Positions 4,720 through 5,579 of a stretch of DNA of 5,579 nucleotides are shown piece after piece (the stretch's first letter is position 1; the number at the start of each line of letters is the position of its first letter). The notes below the pieces were generated by a model that was not told where the DNA came from, did not search any database, and worked only from the letters and a program-made list of their open reading frames with translations. This DNA is from Fidelibacterota bacterium UBA7303 (GTDB lineage Bacteria > Fidelibacterota > Marinisomatia > Marinisomatales > UBA1611). The DNA is taken from NCBI GenBank assembly GCA_002471805.1, contig DKQR01000200.1:28028-33606 (forward strand), read 5' to 3'. Position numbers and translations under genes: made by a program.

Positions 4720-5579
4720 TTATAAAGATGTGTCTTGTTTGATCACATCTCCCACTAGGTAAAGGATTGTCCTGGCTAATTTTCCTTTTTCATTGTAGAA
4801 TTTCCATTTACCATCCCGGTGGCCCATATAGGTCTGACCCTGCTCTTTGATCCGGCCATTATCGTGGTAGGTAACAATATCCTCAATCTTATCAGGGTCT
4901 TTTTCAATAATGATTTGACCATTTTCATATAAGATTATTTTAGAGAGTTTTCCTTTGGAATTGAATATTTTCCACTCACCGGCCCGGATATTTTTATGGG
5001 TTATGCCCTTTTCTTTCAGCCGGCCATTGTCATGATAAGAGATAAATTCCTGTACATCATCCGGATTCTCTTCCATAACCACTTCACCCAGCAGGTAATG
5101 AGCAGTCTTGGCTAATTTTCCATTTTCATTGTAGAATTTCCATTTGCCGTCCCGGTGACCATAAAAAGTTTTGCCTTCCGCTTTGACGCGACCATTATCA
5201 TGGTAAGCAATGAACTCCTTGGTTATATCTGTTTCCCGCTCTACCACCAGTTCACCGAAATCAAAGTAAGCTATCTTTTCCAGGTCGCCCTTTCCACTGT
5301 AGATCTTCCATTCACCATCGCGCTCGCCGTTATTAACGATCCCTTCTGCCTTCACACGGCCATTGTCATGATAAGTGGCATATTTTTTTATGACACCAGG
5401 TTTTTTAAAATTAGTGATTTTCCCCGCAGCATAGGTTTCCACTTGCAGCACCTGCCCTCTGGAATTATAGGATCGCCACGATCCTTCCTTTTTACCATTT
5501 AAATATCGTCCCTTTTCCCTGATCATACCATTATCATAAAAGGTTACATAGGGTCCGTCTTTCTGCTTTACTGCAATTG
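4720..5579 (-). CDS. YwqK/MORN_2 repeat protein, C-terminal part (5' end outside window); likely paralogue of the large lipoprotein
   Basis: The frame is open from the stop TAA at 4720-4722 to the right edge (285 codons visible). The first in-frame ATG (5526) is not the start: it replaces the Arg of the YDNGRI motif inside a repeat, and 17 further coherent codons precede it, including KDGPYVTFYDNG. Seen: five tandem repeats with the core YHDNGR[IVL]K..G, then G.RDG.WK.Y..KGKL, then Y..G. No other domain is visible. The segment before the first repeat (VKQKDG) matches VKRDG before the lipoprotein's first repeat, and both proteins end with [LI]KQD plus two or three residues. These shared edges suggest tandem gene duplication, so the missing N-terminus may carry the same lipobox, TonB_C and sensor parts; that is inference. 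A YwqK 'antitoxin' label would rest on the repeat alone. Confidence 0.9.
   Translation of the reverse strand, partial: IAVKQKDGPYVTFYDNGMIREKGRYLNGKKEGSWRSYNSRGQVLQVETYAAGKITNFKKPGVIKKYATYHDNGRVKAEGIVNNGERDGEWKIYSGKGDLEKIAYFDFGELVVERETDITKEFIAYHDNGRVKAEGKTFYGHRDGKWKFYNENGKLAKTAHYLLGEVVMEENPDDVQEFISYHDNGRLKEKGITHKNIRAGEWKIFNSKGKLSKIILYENGQIIIEKDPDKIEDIVTYHDNGRIKEQGQTYMGHRDGKWKFYNEKGKLARTILYLVGDVIKQDTSL
4723..5544 (-). repeat. Five tandem YwqK/MORN_2-type repeats, 168-bp period
   Basis: Units read on the minus strand are 5377-5544, 5209-5376, 5041-5208, 4873-5040 and 4723-4872. The first four are exactly 56 codons; the last is 50, cut by the stop codon. Units 3 and 5 share GHRDGKWKFYNE.GKLA.T in protein and are nearly identical in DNA: 49 of 54 positions match between 5107-5160 and 4771-4824, exactly 336 bp (two units) apart. 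This indicates a recent copying event within the array. Confidence 0.92.

Noticed and set aside
5377..5526. Start of the upstream repeat gene at the ATG at 5526
   Set aside because: The Met lies inside a repeat motif (YDNGMI for YDNGRI), and family-like coding sequence continues upstream to the window edge.
1434..5544. Toxin-antitoxin system (YwqK-family antitoxin) reading of both repeat genes
   Set aside because: The name derives from Bacillus YwqK. The match here is to the repeat only; no YwqJ-like or other toxin is visible in the window, and one protein is a lipid-anchored multidomain protein.
1434..5544. CRISPR array or non-coding tandem repeat
   Set aside because: The regular 168-bp spacing is in frame, without near-identical short repeats and unique spacers, and is fully explained by protein repeats.

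Overview
The window looks like a piece of a Gram-negative bacterial chromosome of moderate to low GC. It carries a lipoprotein with a signal peptidase II lipobox, a TonB C-terminal-type domain and proteins with inner-membrane segments. Recognisable genes on the minus strand have Shine-Dalgarno-like sites and there is one good sigma70-type promoter. The short anchored protein at 972-1313 begins with an N-terminus that I associate from memory with small proteins of Candidatus Marinimicrobia and relatives. That is only a weak pointer to the lineage.

Layout, in the direction of minus-strand transcription (right to left): (1) 4720 to the right edge is the C-terminal end of a protein made of five 56-residue YwqK/MORN_2-type repeats; its start lies outside the window. 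(2) The 361-bp gap 4359-4719 holds an AT-rich region and a possible small membrane protein on the plus strand (4521-4703). (3) 1431-4358 is a 975-residue lipoprotein with an unusual order of parts: lipobox, TonB_C-like domain, two PhoR-type extracytoplasmic sensor domains alternating with four copies of a degenerate helical module, a Gln/Lys triplet-repeat linker, then six YwqK/MORN_2 repeats. (4) 972-1313 is a small membrane-anchored protein of unknown function. (5) From 788 to the left edge is a four-helix membrane protein with a cytoplasmic TerB-like domain, its 3' end outside the window, with its own promoter at 864-892.

The most notable content is the lipoprotein and its upstream neighbour. 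They share the 56-residue repeat, similar first repeats and similar last repeats ending in a KQD motif, so they look like tandem paralogues. Inference: this is a cell-surface or periplasmic system in which ligand-sensing folds normally found in histidine kinases have been moved onto a kinase-less lipoprotein with a long repeat array. Nothing in the window shows its ligand or partner. All recognisable genes except the possible small ORF lie on the minus strand, but gaps of 117-361 bp and a promoter inside one gap argue against a single tight operon.
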